DNA from: Salinivirgaceae bacterium
GTDB lineage: Bacteria; Bacteroidota; Bacteroidia; Bacteroidales; SZUA-534
DNA length: 52,916 nt
Assembly: GCA_027858735.1 (NCBI GenBank)
Contig: JAQICC010000232.1
Coordinates: forward strand, 1 to 52,916
Reading direction: 5' to 3'
Shown here: one piece after another, positions 35,638 to 44,328 of the stretch
How positions within the stretch are numbered: position 1 is the stretch's first letter
Layout of the letters: the number at the start of each line of letters is the position of its first letter
Notes under the pieces: generated by a model
What the model was told of the DNA's origin: nothing
Database searches by the model: none
What the model saw: the letters and a program-made list of their open reading frames with translations, nothing else
Position numbers and translations under genes: made by a program

Positions 35638-37299
35638 TTACATTTCAACCTCTAATATTGAATTATACCTTTCCTTATTTTTCAATACAACCAGAGCACT
35701 GTCAACTAATGGATCTTCCATTATCATTGCCTTAGCCCTACCTCTTTGATAATAATACCGACTAATTATTTCCTCACGTAACAAATCTCTAATTTCACTA
35801 TTAAAGAGCTGTAAATCTTTATCCTTATCATGGGCTAATTTGCTACGAAGGTCTTCTATTTCACCTGAAATTCTATCGGAATATTTATCTTTTTTAATGG
35901 CTGTTTCAAGGTCGTCAAGTATCTTTTCGCTCTCCAGAGTATAGTCATACTCTTTATCTATTAGAAAGGCTACAAAATCATTGTACATTTCATCATTAAG
36001 TTCAAACTTGCCAGTTGGTAAAATGCTATCATTTGCATATTGAAACTGAGTCGCATAGTCAAACACTAAATTTTTTCTGTACAAACTCACGGAGATTTTA
36101 CTCAATGATTGCGGTTCCACTTTTATATCGGGCATTACTCCCCCGCCATCATAAACACTTCTTCCACCTTTGGTATTAAATTCCGAAACCAATGAATCCG
36201 GAATTCTTCCAACACTACCATCTTCATTTCTATGGGTGTAATCAAGTGCCTGAATACATCTACCACTCGGAATATAGTACTTTGCAGTAGTGATTTTTAG
36301 TTTCGAATTATAACTTAAATCTCGAGTAGTTTGAACCAAACCTTTTCCATAGGTTCGTGTTCCCATTACTACACCTCTATCTAAATCTTGAATGACACCC
36401 GATACAATTTCAGATGCAGAGGCTGATCCGCTATTTACAAGCACAGCAATTGGAATTTCTGTATCCAATGCATCATCAGTTGCTTTGTAAGTCCTATTCC
36501 ATTGTTTAACCTTTCCTTTTGTACTAACAACCTCGGTACCTTTAGGAACAAACAAATTTGAAATGGCTACAGCCTCCATTAATAACCCTCCAGGGTTTCC
36601 TCTTAAATCAAAAACCAACCCTTTTAAATCGTTATCCTTTTTCAATAGCTGAAAAGCTTTCTTTACCTCTTTGCTACATTTCTCAGTAAAGCTTGAAAGT
36701 CTAATATAACCAATATTATCATCAATCATTCCGGAATAGGGCACACTACTAATTTGAATTTTTTCTCTAACAACTTTTAGCTCAATCGTTTTTTCTTTAC
36801 TAATTCGTTCAATACTCAAATTAATCTCAGTATTCGGTTCCCCCTTTAACAATTTACTAATATCCTGAGAGTTTTTACCTTTTACTGATTTTCCATCTAT
36901 TTCAACAATTTTATCGCCAGCCTTAAGACCTGCTTTAAAAGCTGGAAATCCTTCATAAGGTTCCGATATAATTACAAAATCACCACTGGTTCTAATTAAG
37001 GCTCCAATTCCTCCATACTGACCTGTTGTCATAAACCTATAGTCTTCCATTTTCGATTCTGGAATATATACTGTATAAGGATCAAGTGATTGCAGCATCT
37101 CATCAATACTTTTCTTTACCAAATCTCCCGGATCAGTTTCATCAACGTAATAAAGGTTTAATTCTCTGAATAGCGTATGATAAATATCGAGATTCTTGGC
37201 AATTTGAAAATTCTCATCATCAAAGGCTATAAAACCAGTAATTATGGCTGCTATAATAACAACCGTAATAATCTTAATTCTGCTGCTAACTTTTTTCAT
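35638..37299 (-). CDS. S41 family C-terminal processing peptidase
   Basis: A 553-residue exported serine protease anchored by an N-terminal hydrophobic segment (residues 7-25). A PDZ domain (about 85-170; GGIGALIRTSGDFVIISEP, GLKAGDKIVEIDG) precedes the S41 catalytic core (about 190-370) with DLRGNPGGLL, the catalytic Ser in VLVNSGSASASEIVSG and the catalytic Lys in GTRTYGKGLVQ. CtpA-type proteases trim or degrade periplasmic proteins. A charged C-terminal extension (about 430-540) is typical of the Bacteroidota version. It lies downstream of rnpA in the gene order DUF4271-hemD-rnpA-S41. Confidence 0.93.
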   Translation of the reverse strand: MKKVSSRIKIITVVIIAAIITGFIAFDDENFQIAKNLDIYHTLFRELNLYYVDETDPGDLVKKSIDEMLQSLDPYTVYIPESKMEDYRFMTTGQYGGIGALIRTSGDFVIISEPYEGFPAFKAGLKAGDKIVEIDGKSVKGKNSQDISKLLKGEPNTEINLSIERISKEKTIELKVVREKIQISSVPYSGMIDDNIGYIRLSSFTEKCSKEVKKAFQLLKKDNDLKGLVFDLRGNPGGLLMEAVAISNLFVPKGTEVVSTKGKVKQWNRTYKATDDALDTEIPIAVLVNSGSASASEIVSGVIQDLDRGVVMGTRTYGKGLVQTTRDLSYNSKLKITTAKYYIPSGRCIQALDYTHRNEDGSVGRIPDSLVSEFNTKGGRSVYDGGGVMPDIKVEPQSLSKISVSLYRKNLVFDYATQFQYANDSILPTGKFELNDEMYNDFVAFLIDKEYDYTLESEKILDDLETAIKKDKYSDRISGEIEDLRSKLAHDKDKDLQLFNSEIRDLLREEIISRYYYQRGRAKAMIMEDPLVDSALVVLKNKERYNSILEVEM

Positions 37300-37444
37300 T
37301 TATAAATTTTTTCCGATAACAAACCTTCATCTACAATTTTCTAGCAAATTAAAGCAATATAAAACTAAAATATACCCAAGAAATTGATTTAATAATAAAT
37401 ATTAAATAGAGGATAATGGTTACACTAATTATTCAATAAACTTA

Positions 37445-37849
37445 TTAATTTTTTATCTTATCACCTAAACGCAACATCAGTTGTTTTATTTTAGTATCAA
37501 ACTCATTAAAAGAAACCACCTCTTTACCTATATATATTAACATAAACGATAAGGTAATGTTTTTTTGTGAAATACTTTGTGAAAGGAATGGCTTGTTCAA
37601 TCGCAAGCTTTCACGCATTTTTCTTTTTATCAAATTGCGCTTAACAGCCGATTTAAATATCCGTTTTGCCACAGATACCCCCATTTTAAGGGAATCGTTT
37701 TCGTTATTTGGTTCAACTAGCCAAACTAACTTAAACGGATAAATTTTTAAGTATTTATTTTGAATGAACAGAGACTCGATTGTTTTTCGGCTTTTTAGTC
37801 GTTCTACTTTTTTAAAAGTAAGCCGTTGATTGGTCTCTTTCGATAACAT
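37445..37849 (-). CDS. rnpA: Ribonuclease P protein component
   Basis: The small basic protein subunit (134 residues) that helps the RNase P RNA bind and cleave pre-tRNA 5' leaders. The FKKVERLKSRKTIESLF start, the GVSVAKRIFKSAVKRN substrate-contact region with the RNR-type motif (AVKRNLIKRKMRE) and the high Lys/Arg content identify it. In many bacteria rnpA is next to rpmH and dnaA; here it follows hemD as usual in Bacteroidota. Its ATG is directly preceded on the minus strand by a hairpin and T-run, a strange site for a start codon. Confidence 0.93.
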   Translation of the reverse strand: MLSKETNQRLTFKKVERLKSRKTIESLFIQNKYLKIYPFKLVWLVEPNNENDSLKMGVSVAKRIFKSAVKRNLIKRKMRESLRLNKPFLSQSISQKNITLSFMLIYIGKEVVSFNEFDTKIKQLMLRLGDKIKN

Positions 37850-37880
37850 AAAAAAAAATCTGCATCATTTCTGATGCAGA
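37850..37880 (-). terminator. Hairpin plus T-run abutting the rnpA start
   Basis: On the minus strand a 9-bp stem (TCTGCATCA / TGATGCAGA), a 4-nt loop and a T-run come right before the rnpA ATG. It looks like a hemD terminator 4 nt after its stop, but could also act as an attenuator for rnpA. Confidence 0.7.
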
Positions 37881-37884
37881 CATA

Positions 37885-38640
37885 TTATTTTTTACAACTT
37901 TTGTTCGATAGTTTAATATACTGATCAAGTGCCATGGTCATTGAGGGAGCTTCAGGTAGTGGAGCTTGAATATCTAGCCTCAATTTTGCATCTTTTACTG
38001 CTTTTGCAGTAGTGGGTCCAAAAGCAGCAATTTTCGTGTTATTCTGTATAAACTCAGGAAAATTTTCAAAAAGTGATTTGATTCCTGAGGGGCTAAAGAA
38101 TACTAAAATATCATAATCAACACTCAATAAATCCGATAAATCACTAGCTACAGTTCTATATAGAATTGCAACCTGAAATTCTACTTTCAATTTTTCAAGT
38201 TTTTTTGGTATATCAGGCTTATGCATATCAGAAAGTGGTAGCAAAAACTTTTCTCCTTTGTGTTTTTCCATTACTTCAATCAGGTCATCGAATCTGCTTT
38301 TGCCAAAAAATATTTTTCTCTTCCTATACACAATGTACTTCTGTAGATAAAATGCAGTAGCTTCCGAAACACAAAAGTATTTCATTGAGTCTGGTACACT
38401 AATTCTCATTTCTTCACATATACGAAAAAAATGATCCACTGCAGTTCTACTGGTAAAAATTACCGCGGAAAAATCAAGAATATTAATTCTTTCCTTCCTA
38501 AAAACTTTCGCTTCAACGGGTTCAATCTGAATAAATGATCGAAAGTCAATTTTTAAATTATGCTTTTCGGCCAAGTCAAAATATGGCGATTTTTCAGTCG
38601 CTGGTTCAGGTTGAGATACTAGAATTTTTCTAATTTTCAA
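37885..38640 (-). CDS. hemD: Uroporphyrinogen-III synthase
   Basis: Cyclises hydroxymethylbilane to uroporphyrinogen III, a branch point of haem, sirohaem and cobalamin synthesis. The 251-residue protein has the two-lobed HEM4 layout. The first lobe starts ILVSQPEPATEKSPYFDLAE and includes VIFTSRTAVDHFF. The second lobe has FFSPSGIKSLFENF and the typical IAAFGPTTAKAVKDA. Sequence conservation in this family is low, but these phrases and the DUF4271-hemD-rnpA order are strong support. The start is TTG at 38640; no ATG is available in frame nearby. Confidence 0.9.
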   Translation of the reverse strand: MKIRKILVSQPEPATEKSPYFDLAEKHNLKIDFRSFIQIEPVEAKVFRKERINILDFSAVIFTSRTAVDHFFRICEEMRISVPDSMKYFCVSEATAFYLQKYIVYRKRKIFFGKSRFDDLIEVMEKHKGEKFLLPLSDMHKPDIPKKLEKLKVEFQVAILYRTVASDLSDLLSVDYDILVFFSPSGIKSLFENFPEFIQNNTKIAAFGPTTAKAVKDAKLRLDIQAPLPEAPSMTMALDQYIKLSNKSCKK

Positions 38641-38684
38641 ATTTCACAAGTTTTTATTACACATCAATTTGCCTTGCAACTATC

Positions 38685-39785
38685 TCATAAGTAAAAACAT
38701 ACTATCTTAATCAGTAGTAGAACAGGCAAAATTTCAAGTGCACAAAGGTACAAAAACAAATAGAATATTGAAAGTCTATTCTTAAAACATAATTGCATCC
38801 CTTTAAAAACTCTAAAAAAATACAGCACAATTACAATAGTACCTCCAGTTAAAAACAGCCATGGGGTAACATTTAATGGGACATAGGGCAATACGGCAAC
38901 AATAGGTAATAATGCAAAACCAACCATTTTATTATATAAAAAAACGATAAAAACGTATGACGAAAAGCCGCCTCGCGTTAAAAAAAGGAAATCGAGTGTA
39001 TATAAAACAAACGATTTTACGGAATAAAGTACCATAATTGCCCCCATACATATTAAGAACAATAAAATACCATCCAACGTAAAAATGGAAATATGATGAA
39101 ATTCAAAGTATTGAGCCAAGAACAATGAAATATTTACAAAAAACAAAAGATTCATAAAATAAAAAACCCTGCTTCTAGTAACATTGGCCTCTTCAAACAT
39201 TCGTCTTGCAGCAAAATAGTTATAAGATGCCTGCACAACAGCATGAAAAAATCGATTATAACCTACTCTGAGCCATCCAAAAAGAACAAGTGAGAATATA
39301 ATTATGCCAAGCATCCAGTCAGTTCCAATAAAACCTATAGCCGAATTCGTATTTGAGGTTATGAAATTATCTTTTTTTATTGATTCTTTAACATTAAACA
39401 CATTTTCTGGTTCATGAACTATGCGCTGCTTAGCAGATTTAACAGTAAACTCATTGCTATTTATTTTCGGATCAAAAGGGGTAAACGAAAATTGATCAAA
39501 AAAATCTTGTTCCTCAGGAAATTTAATATTTAAATTTAAAATGTCGAAGGAAGGGTGATGAAGGCTATCGGATATTGGAATAACAGGAACCGTTTTAACA
39601 ATCGGGATGACCTTTTTTTTTGGAACTTCACGAACTACCTCTTCCATTAATGAGTTAAATGCCCCTATTTCAATTGTATTACGCTTAATTTTAAGCTCTG
39701 AATTATCAAGCGGTTTTATTATTGCATTAGGAACTGATGCCTTAATTGTGTCCTGTACCTGATTGAAATAGTTTTCCGTACTCAT
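38685..39785 (-). CDS. DUF4271 membrane protein
   Basis: A 366-residue protein in two parts. The N-terminal ~150 residues are soluble-looking, low in complexity and variable. They are followed by about seven membrane helices (from WMLGIIIFSLVLFGWLRVG onward) that form the DUF4271 domain. The family is restricted to Bacteroidota as far as I know and its function is unknown; it is habitually next to hemD, as here (45 nt upstream). FFHAVVQASYNYFAARRMFEE between the first helices is the conserved cytoplasmic stretch. Possibly co-transcribed with hemD and rnpA. Confidence 0.85.
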   Translation of the reverse strand: MSTENYFNQVQDTIKASVPNAIIKPLDNSELKIKRNTIEIGAFNSLMEEVVREVPKKKVIPIVKTVPVIPISDSLHHPSFDILNLNIKFPEEQDFFDQFSFTPFDPKINSNEFTVKSAKQRIVHEPENVFNVKESIKKDNFITSNTNSAIGFIGTDWMLGIIIFSLVLFGWLRVGYNRFFHAVVQASYNYFAARRMFEEANVTRSRVFYFMNLLFFVNISLFLAQYFEFHHISIFTLDGILLFLICMGAIMVLYSVKSFVLYTLDFLFLTRGGFSSYVFIVFLYNKMVGFALLPIVAVLPYVPLNVTPWLFLTGGTIVIVLYFFRVFKGMQLCFKNRLSIFYLFLYLCALEILPVLLLIKIVCFYL

Positions 39786-39925
39786 TAATATTATTGCCTT
39801 GATTTATTATTAACCGTTAAAAATAGTAAGTTTTAGAAATAAATAGTCAAATTTGTTGAAATTAGTTAATTCATCAAACTTTTTTTGAATTAATTGTATA
39901 TTTACTTCCATAAAATTTTATTCAT

Positions 39926-40975
39926 ATGCAAAAAATAGTTTTAGTCTTCGCAGCTGCCATATTGCTTGGTTTATTTACCAACTGTGTTCCTACCCGACAA
40001 TTTCAAGAATTAAAAGGCAAAAACGAATTTACTGTCCATGAGCGAGATTCGTTACAGGATAGAAACGAAAGTTTAACAGTTCGAAACACAGAAATGGAAG
40101 CCGAACTAGAGGAACTAAAAAGGCGAATGGAAAATTTAGCAATCAATAAAAGTAGCCTAAAGGATTCTGCTCACTTTTATAAAAAACAATACAAGGTTTT
40201 TAAAACCATGTATGATGATTTAACTTCAACTAATGAAAATGTTCAAAAAGGTCGCGATAAAGAAACCAGATTGCTTTTAGCTGAACTTCAGGTTACTAAA
40301 GAAGATTTACAGATGCAGGAAGATGAATTACGTTTGCTTGAGACATCTTTAATAGAACAACAAAAAGAGTTAAATGAAAGAGATGTCATTTTAATTGCAT
40401 TGGATTCGACTTTAAATCAGAAACGACTGGAAATTGAAGACCAAAGCAAAAGACTATTTGAACTTGAAGGAATTCTACACAGTAAAGATTCCGCAGTTTT
40501 AGCTATAAAATCGAAAATAACCGACGCCCTATTAGGATTTGAAAACAAAGGTCTTACAATTCACCAACGAAATGGTAAGGTATATGTTACCATGGACGAG
40601 AAACTATTATTCCAATCGGGAAGATGGGATGTAGACCCTAAGGGCCAGCAAGCAATTATGCAAATTGCAGGAGTATTAGAGCAGAATAAAAATATAAACA
40701 TTTTAATAGAAGGACACACCGACGATGTGCCAATGCGTGGTTCTGGAGACGTTAAAGACAATTGGGATTTAAGTGCTAAACGTGCTACATCGATTGTTAA
40801 AATTCTTCTGCAAAATTCAACAATGAACCCTATACGAGTAACAGCTGCAGGCCGTGGCCCCTTTATGCCAATTGATTCTTCAAAAACACCCGAAGCAAGA
40901 GCAAAAAACCGTAGAACGGAGATTATTCTAACTCCTAAATTAGATGAACTGTTTCAAATATTAGAATCCAATTAA
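39926..40975 (+). CDS. OmpA-family lipoprotein with coiled coil
   Basis: A 349-residue envelope protein. The signal peptide ends in a lipobox-like LFTNC (Cys at about residue 20). Residues about 25-195 are rich in Glu, Leu and Lys heptads and should form a long coiled coil. The C-terminal OmpA/MotB domain (about 220-340) has NILIEGHTDDVP, WDLSAKRATSIVKILL and EARAKNRRTEIILTP, the residues that bind the diaminopimelate of peptidoglycan. It most likely ties the outer membrane to the cell wall across the periplasm. The next gene starts 20 nt downstream. Confidence 0.9.
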   Translation: MQKIVLVFAAAILLGLFTNCVPTRQFQELKGKNEFTVHERDSLQDRNESLTVRNTEMEAELEELKRRMENLAINKSSLKDSAHFYKKQYKVFKTMYDDLTSTNENVQKGRDKETRLLLAELQVTKEDLQMQEDELRLLETSLIEQQKELNERDVILIALDSTLNQKRLEIEDQSKRLFELEGILHSKDSAVLAIKSKITDALLGFENKGLTIHQRNGKVYVTMDEKLLFQSGRWDVDPKGQQAIMQIAGVLEQNKNINILIEGHTDDVPMRGSGDVKDNWDLSAKRATSIVKILLQNSTMNPIRVTAAGRGPFMPIDSSKTPEARAKNRRTEIILTPKLDELFQILESN

Positions 40976-40995
40976 TAAACTATTCAGCAATTGAA

Positions 40996-42021
40996 ATGAC
41001 ACTGGCAGTAATCGTTGATGGTATTCAGTTTTTAAAAACACTAACTGCTAAGAAAATAATCAATGGGTTATTGCTACGAACTAGTTATTTAATTTCCAAA
41101 ATTTCAAACAATTATATTCATTGGGGTACCCTTGAATCACTATCGATTGAACCAACTAATTTATGCAACTTGAAATGCCCGGAGTGTCCTTCAGGCAATA
41201 ATAAAATGTTACGGCCAAGGCTATTTATTTCTGAAAACAATTTTGATCACACAATACGTCAAGTATCCGAATGCCTAACTTACCTTCAATTGTTTTTTCA
41301 AGGCGAACCCTTAATGCACCCAAAAATTTATAACTACATTAAAAAATCTACCACAAAAAAAATTTATACTTCAATTTCCACAAATGGTCAGTTTCTATCG
41401 CTCGAAAACAGCACTAAAATAGTTCAATCGGGTCTTCATAGAATAATTGTTTCAATTGATGGGGCAACTCAACAGGTATATGAGAAATATAGAGTTGGAG
41501 GAGACTTAACACTGGCTAAGAATGGTATTAAAAACCTTATAGCAGAAAGAAAAAGACTAAAAAGCAAAACACCCTATATAATAATGCAATTTGTTGTATT
41601 AGCCTACAATGAACATCAAATTACTGAAATTAAGGCATTAGCCCAAACGCTAAATGCAGATAAATTACAATTAAAATCGGCCCAAATTTCAGATACAAAG
41701 GAAAAGGCTTCTCTTGTTCCAAAAAAAGCGAAGTATAGCAGATATATAAAAAATAGTGATGGTAATTTTAGTTTAAAAAGAAACAGAAAATTCAAATGCA
41801 AAAGAGTATGGTTCGGATCAGTCATTTCTGCAAACAATGAATTACTTCCTTGTTGCTTTGATAAAGACGCAAATCACTCCTACGCTGAATTAAGCAAAGT
41901 GGACATTAAATATGCTTGGAAAGGAATATTAGCAAAAGATTTTCGCATTAAAGTTTGGAACAACCATAATTCTATTGACATTTGTAAGAATTGCAGTGAA
42001 GGATTATGGAGGAAACCATAA
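40996..42021 (+). CDS. Radical SAM/SPASM-type protein
   Basis: A 341-residue radical SAM enzyme. The 4Fe-4S cluster motif CxxxCxxC reads CNLKCPEC in SIEPTNLCNLKCPECPSG, and the barrel continues with LQLFFQGEPLMHPKIYNYI and TSISTNGQFLS. The C-terminal part has further cysteines (FKCKRVW, LPCCFDKD, and IDICKNCSEGLW) that match a SPASM-like auxiliary cluster domain. Substrate unknown; relatives modify peptides or small molecules. No precursor-peptide gene is visible nearby. It follows the OmpA lipoprotein by 20 nt and ends in a hairpin. Confidence 0.87.
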   Translation: MTLAVIVDGIQFLKTLTAKKIINGLLLRTSYLISKISNNYIHWGTLESLSIEPTNLCNLKCPECPSGNNKMLRPRLFISENNFDHTIRQVSECLTYLQLFFQGEPLMHPKIYNYIKKSTTKKIYTSISTNGQFLSLENSTKIVQSGLHRIIVSIDGATQQVYEKYRVGGDLTLAKNGIKNLIAERKRLKSKTPYIIMQFVVLAYNEHQITEIKALAQTLNADKLQLKSAQISDTKEKASLVPKKAKYSRYIKNSDGNFSLKRNRKFKCKRVWFGSVISANNELLPCCFDKDANHSYAELSKVDIKYAWKGILAKDFRIKVWNNHNSIDICKNCSEGLWRKP

Positions 42022-42026
42022 ACAAA

Positions 42027-42048
42027 AATTCCGGCAATAGCCGGAATT
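42027..42048. terminator. Hairpin between convergent radical SAM and frr genes
   Basis: A 9-bp stem AATTCCGGC / GCCGGAATT with loop AATA. The minus-strand side ends in ATTTTTG, the plus-strand side in only TTATTA, so it should work best for the leftward frr transcript. Confidence 0.75.
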
Positions 42049-42050
42049 TA

Positions 42051-42614
42051 TTATAAGGTCATAATATCTACTTCCTTTTTCTTTATCATTTCATCAATCT
42101 GACTTGAGAAATTAACGGTTAAGCTTTGAACTTCAGCTTCAGCATCTTTTTCCATATCTTCCGATAAGCCATCCTTTTTCATTTGTTTAAACTGATCAAT
42201 GGCATCCTTTCTAGCATTTCTAATACTCACTTTCGAATGCTCTCCTTCAGCCTTTGCCTGCTTCACCAAGTCCTTACGACGTTCTTCGGTTAATGGTGGA
42301 ACATTAATAAGAATAGATTCACCATTATTCATGGGGTTTAATCCCAAATTAGCATACATAATAGCTTTCTCAATGGGGTCAATCATGTTTTTCTCCCAAG
42401 GCTGAACTTTAATTGTGCGAGCGTCAGGAGTATTTATATTTGACACTTGCGAAAGCGCTGTTGTTGATCCATAATAGTCTACCATAATCCCATCAAGAGT
42501 TCTTGCATCGGCTTTTCCGGCACGAATATGAGCCAATCTATCATCTAAATGTAAAAGAGATTTATCCATTGAATCTTTGGTCATCTCCATCACCATCTTA
42601 ATTTCTTCTGTCAT
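42051..42614 (-). CDS. frr: Ribosome recycling factor
   Basis: Splits post-termination ribosomes together with EF-G. The 187-residue protein has the standard three-helix body and beta domain: LDDRLAHIRAGKADARTLDGI at the start, then NINTPDARTIKVQPWEKNMI and PIEKAI, the loop NNGESILINVPPLTEERRKDL, and the C-terminal helix with SIRNARKDAIDQFKQMKKDG. The length is normal. It follows pyrH by 34 nt on the same strand, as in most bacteria, and is probably co-transcribed with it. Confidence 0.98.
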   Translation of the reverse strand: MTEEIKMVMEMTKDSMDKSLLHLDDRLAHIRAGKADARTLDGIMVDYYGSTTALSQVSNINTPDARTIKVQPWEKNMIDPIEKAIMYANLGLNPMNNGESILINVPPLTEERRKDLVKQAKAEGEHSKVSIRNARKDAIDQFKQMKKDGLSEDMEKDAEAEVQSLTVNFSSQIDEMIKKKEVDIMTL

Positions 42615-42648
42615 TGTGAGTTTATATTGATTTAAACAGCTAATATAT

Positions 42649-43359
42649 TTAATTACTTACAAAAGTTCCAATTTTTTCGCCTAAAATTACTTTTTCAAGA
42701 TTTCCGGGAGTATCCATATCAAATACAATAATGGGTAGATTATTCTCTTTACACATTGTAGTTGCCGTTAAATCCATAACCTTTAACCCTCTTTTATAAA
42801 TCTCATCAAAAGTAATCTTATCAAACTTTTTGGCTGACATATCCTTTTCAGGATCAGCGGTATACACCCCATCAACTCTAGTTCCTTTAAGCATAACGTC
42901 GGCTTTTATCTCAATACCACGCAACGATGAACCTGTATCAGTAGTAAAATAAGGATTACCAGTTCCGGCAGATAGTATTACAACTTCGCCCTTTTCCAAC
43001 ATTTCAATAGCTTTTGGCTGCGAATAAAACTCACCTACAGGCTCCATTCTAATAGCAGTAAGAACCCTTGCCTTTGTACCCAAACTATCTAAAGCCGACT
43101 TAAGAGCCAAGCTATTTATTACCGTAGCAAGCATTCCCATTTGGTCACCTTGATAACGATCAAATCCTTTACTAGCACCACTCAATCCACGAAAAATATT
43201 TCCTCCACCAATAACAATACCAACCTGCACCCCTTTATCAACAATTGTTTTAATTTGAGTAGCATATTCATCTAGGCGCACAGAATCAATGCCATACCCA
43301 CTCTCACCTTGAAGCGATTCTCCGCTAAGTTTTAGCAAAACACGTTTATATTTTATCAT
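42649..43359 (-). CDS. pyrH: UMP kinase
   Basis: Phosphorylates UMP to UDP in pyrimidine nucleotide synthesis, working as a hexamer. The 236-residue protein is an amino-acid-kinase-fold enzyme: RVLLKLSGESLQGESGYGID, GIVIGGGNIFRGLSG, QMGMLATVINSLAL and GTGNPYFTTDT are all diagnostic, and GVYTADPEKDMSAKKFD lines the nucleotide site. It is separated from tsf by a terminator, so it probably has its own promoter or depends on read-through. Confidence 0.98.
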   Translation of the reverse strand: MIKYKRVLLKLSGESLQGESGYGIDSVRLDEYATQIKTIVDKGVQVGIVIGGGNIFRGLSGASKGFDRYQGDQMGMLATVINSLALKSALDSLGTKARVLTAIRMEPVGEFYSQPKAIEMLEKGEVVILSAGTGNPYFTTDTGSSLRGIEIKADVMLKGTRVDGVYTADPEKDMSAKKFDKITFDEIYKRGLKVMDLTATTMCKENNLPIIVFDMDTPGNLEKVILGEKIGTFVSN

Positions 43360-43441
43360 TTTTATTCAGTTTTGGAATGCGGTTCGCAAGATACGAAAAA
43401 GATGTAAAAATGCCGCTCTAACATAATAGTTCAGAGCAAAA

Positions 43442-43466
43442 AAAAGAGCCCCAAAGGACTCTTTTA
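43442..43466 (-). terminator. Terminator after tsf
   Basis: On the minus strand AAAAGAGTCC pairs with GGGCTCTTTT (one G-U pair), with a 3-4 nt loop and an eight-T run. It ends the rpsB-tsf transcript before pyrH. Confidence 0.8.
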
Positions 43467-43484
43467 AATTATCTTAAACGCTTA

Positions 43485-44309
43485 TTATTTTAAAGCATAA
43501 CGTTTCATAGCTGTTACAGTTAAACCTGCGCTAGCATTCTTCAACACTTGTGCAACAGTAATTTTATTATCTTTAACAGACATTTGATTTAATAAAGTAT
43601 TTTCTTTAAAAAATTTACCCAATCTTCCTTGAGCAATTTTATCAAGCATTTCTTCTGGTTTTCCTTCTTGTCGAGCCTTTTCTTTACCAATGTTTAATTC
43701 TTCCTCCACAATACTTGCAGAAACATCCTCCTTATCGATAGCTACAGGAGCCATAGCTGCTGCTTGCATAGCTACGTCTCTACCAACCTGAGTATCAATA
43801 CCACTTTGGTTAAAACCAATTAATGTAGCCAATTTATTACCCATGTGAATATAAGCAGCAACACCTTCAGCTTCTACTTTATCATAAAATGCTACTTCCA
43901 TTTTTTCACCAGTAATACCACTTTGAGCAATAACAGCTTCTTCAACTGTTGTTCCATCAAAGTCTAGTGCTAAAAATGCTTCTCTGTTTTCTGGCAAATT
44001 TGCTAAAGCAATGTCACAAAGTTTGTTAGCAATAGCCACAAAATCTTCGTTTTTTGCTACAAAGTCGGTTTCACAATTCAAAGCAATAATTGCTCCTTGT
44101 TTTCCGTCAGCAGATACTTTAGCAATAACAGCTCCCTCAGTGGCTTCACGATCAGCTCTTTTATTAGCAATCGCTTGACCTTTTTCACGAATAATTTGTA
44201 TTGCTCTATCAAAATCGCCTTCAGCTTCGGTAAGAGCCTTTTTACAGTCCATCATACCTGCTCCGGTGGATTTTCTTAATTTTGCTACGTCAGCTGCTTT
44301 AATTGACAT
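43485..44309 (-). CDS. tsf: Elongation factor Ts
   Basis: Guanine-nucleotide exchange factor for EF-Tu. I set the start at the ATG whose product begins MSIKAADVAKLRKSTGAG (44309), giving 274 residues. The ORF-track start 60 nt upstream adds a Lys/Gln-rich leader that overlaps the rpsB stop region and is not part of the family. The UBA-like N-terminal domain (KLRKSTGAGMMDCKKALTEAEGDFDRAI) and the core IIALNCETDFVAKNEDFVA are intact. It lies 19 nt downstream of rpsB, the standard pair. Confidence 0.97.
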   Translation of the reverse strand: MSIKAADVAKLRKSTGAGMMDCKKALTEAEGDFDRAIQIIREKGQAIANKRADREATEGAVIAKVSADGKQGAIIALNCETDFVAKNEDFVAIANKLCDIALANLPENREAFLALDFDGTTVEEAVIAQSGITGEKMEVAFYDKVEAEGVAAYIHMGNKLATLIGFNQSGIDTQVGRDVAMQAAAMAPVAIDKEDVSASIVEEELNIGKEKARQEGKPEEMLDKIAQGRLGKFFKENTLLNQMSVKDNKITVAQVLKNASAGLTVTAMKRYALK

Positions 44310-44328
44310 ATCAGTATATTTTTTTAGT

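Noticed and set aside
40996-42021. Radical SAM protein as maturase of a ribosomally made peptide
   Set aside because: No small precursor-peptide ORF or exporter is visible nearby; the upstream partner is an OmpA lipoprotein.
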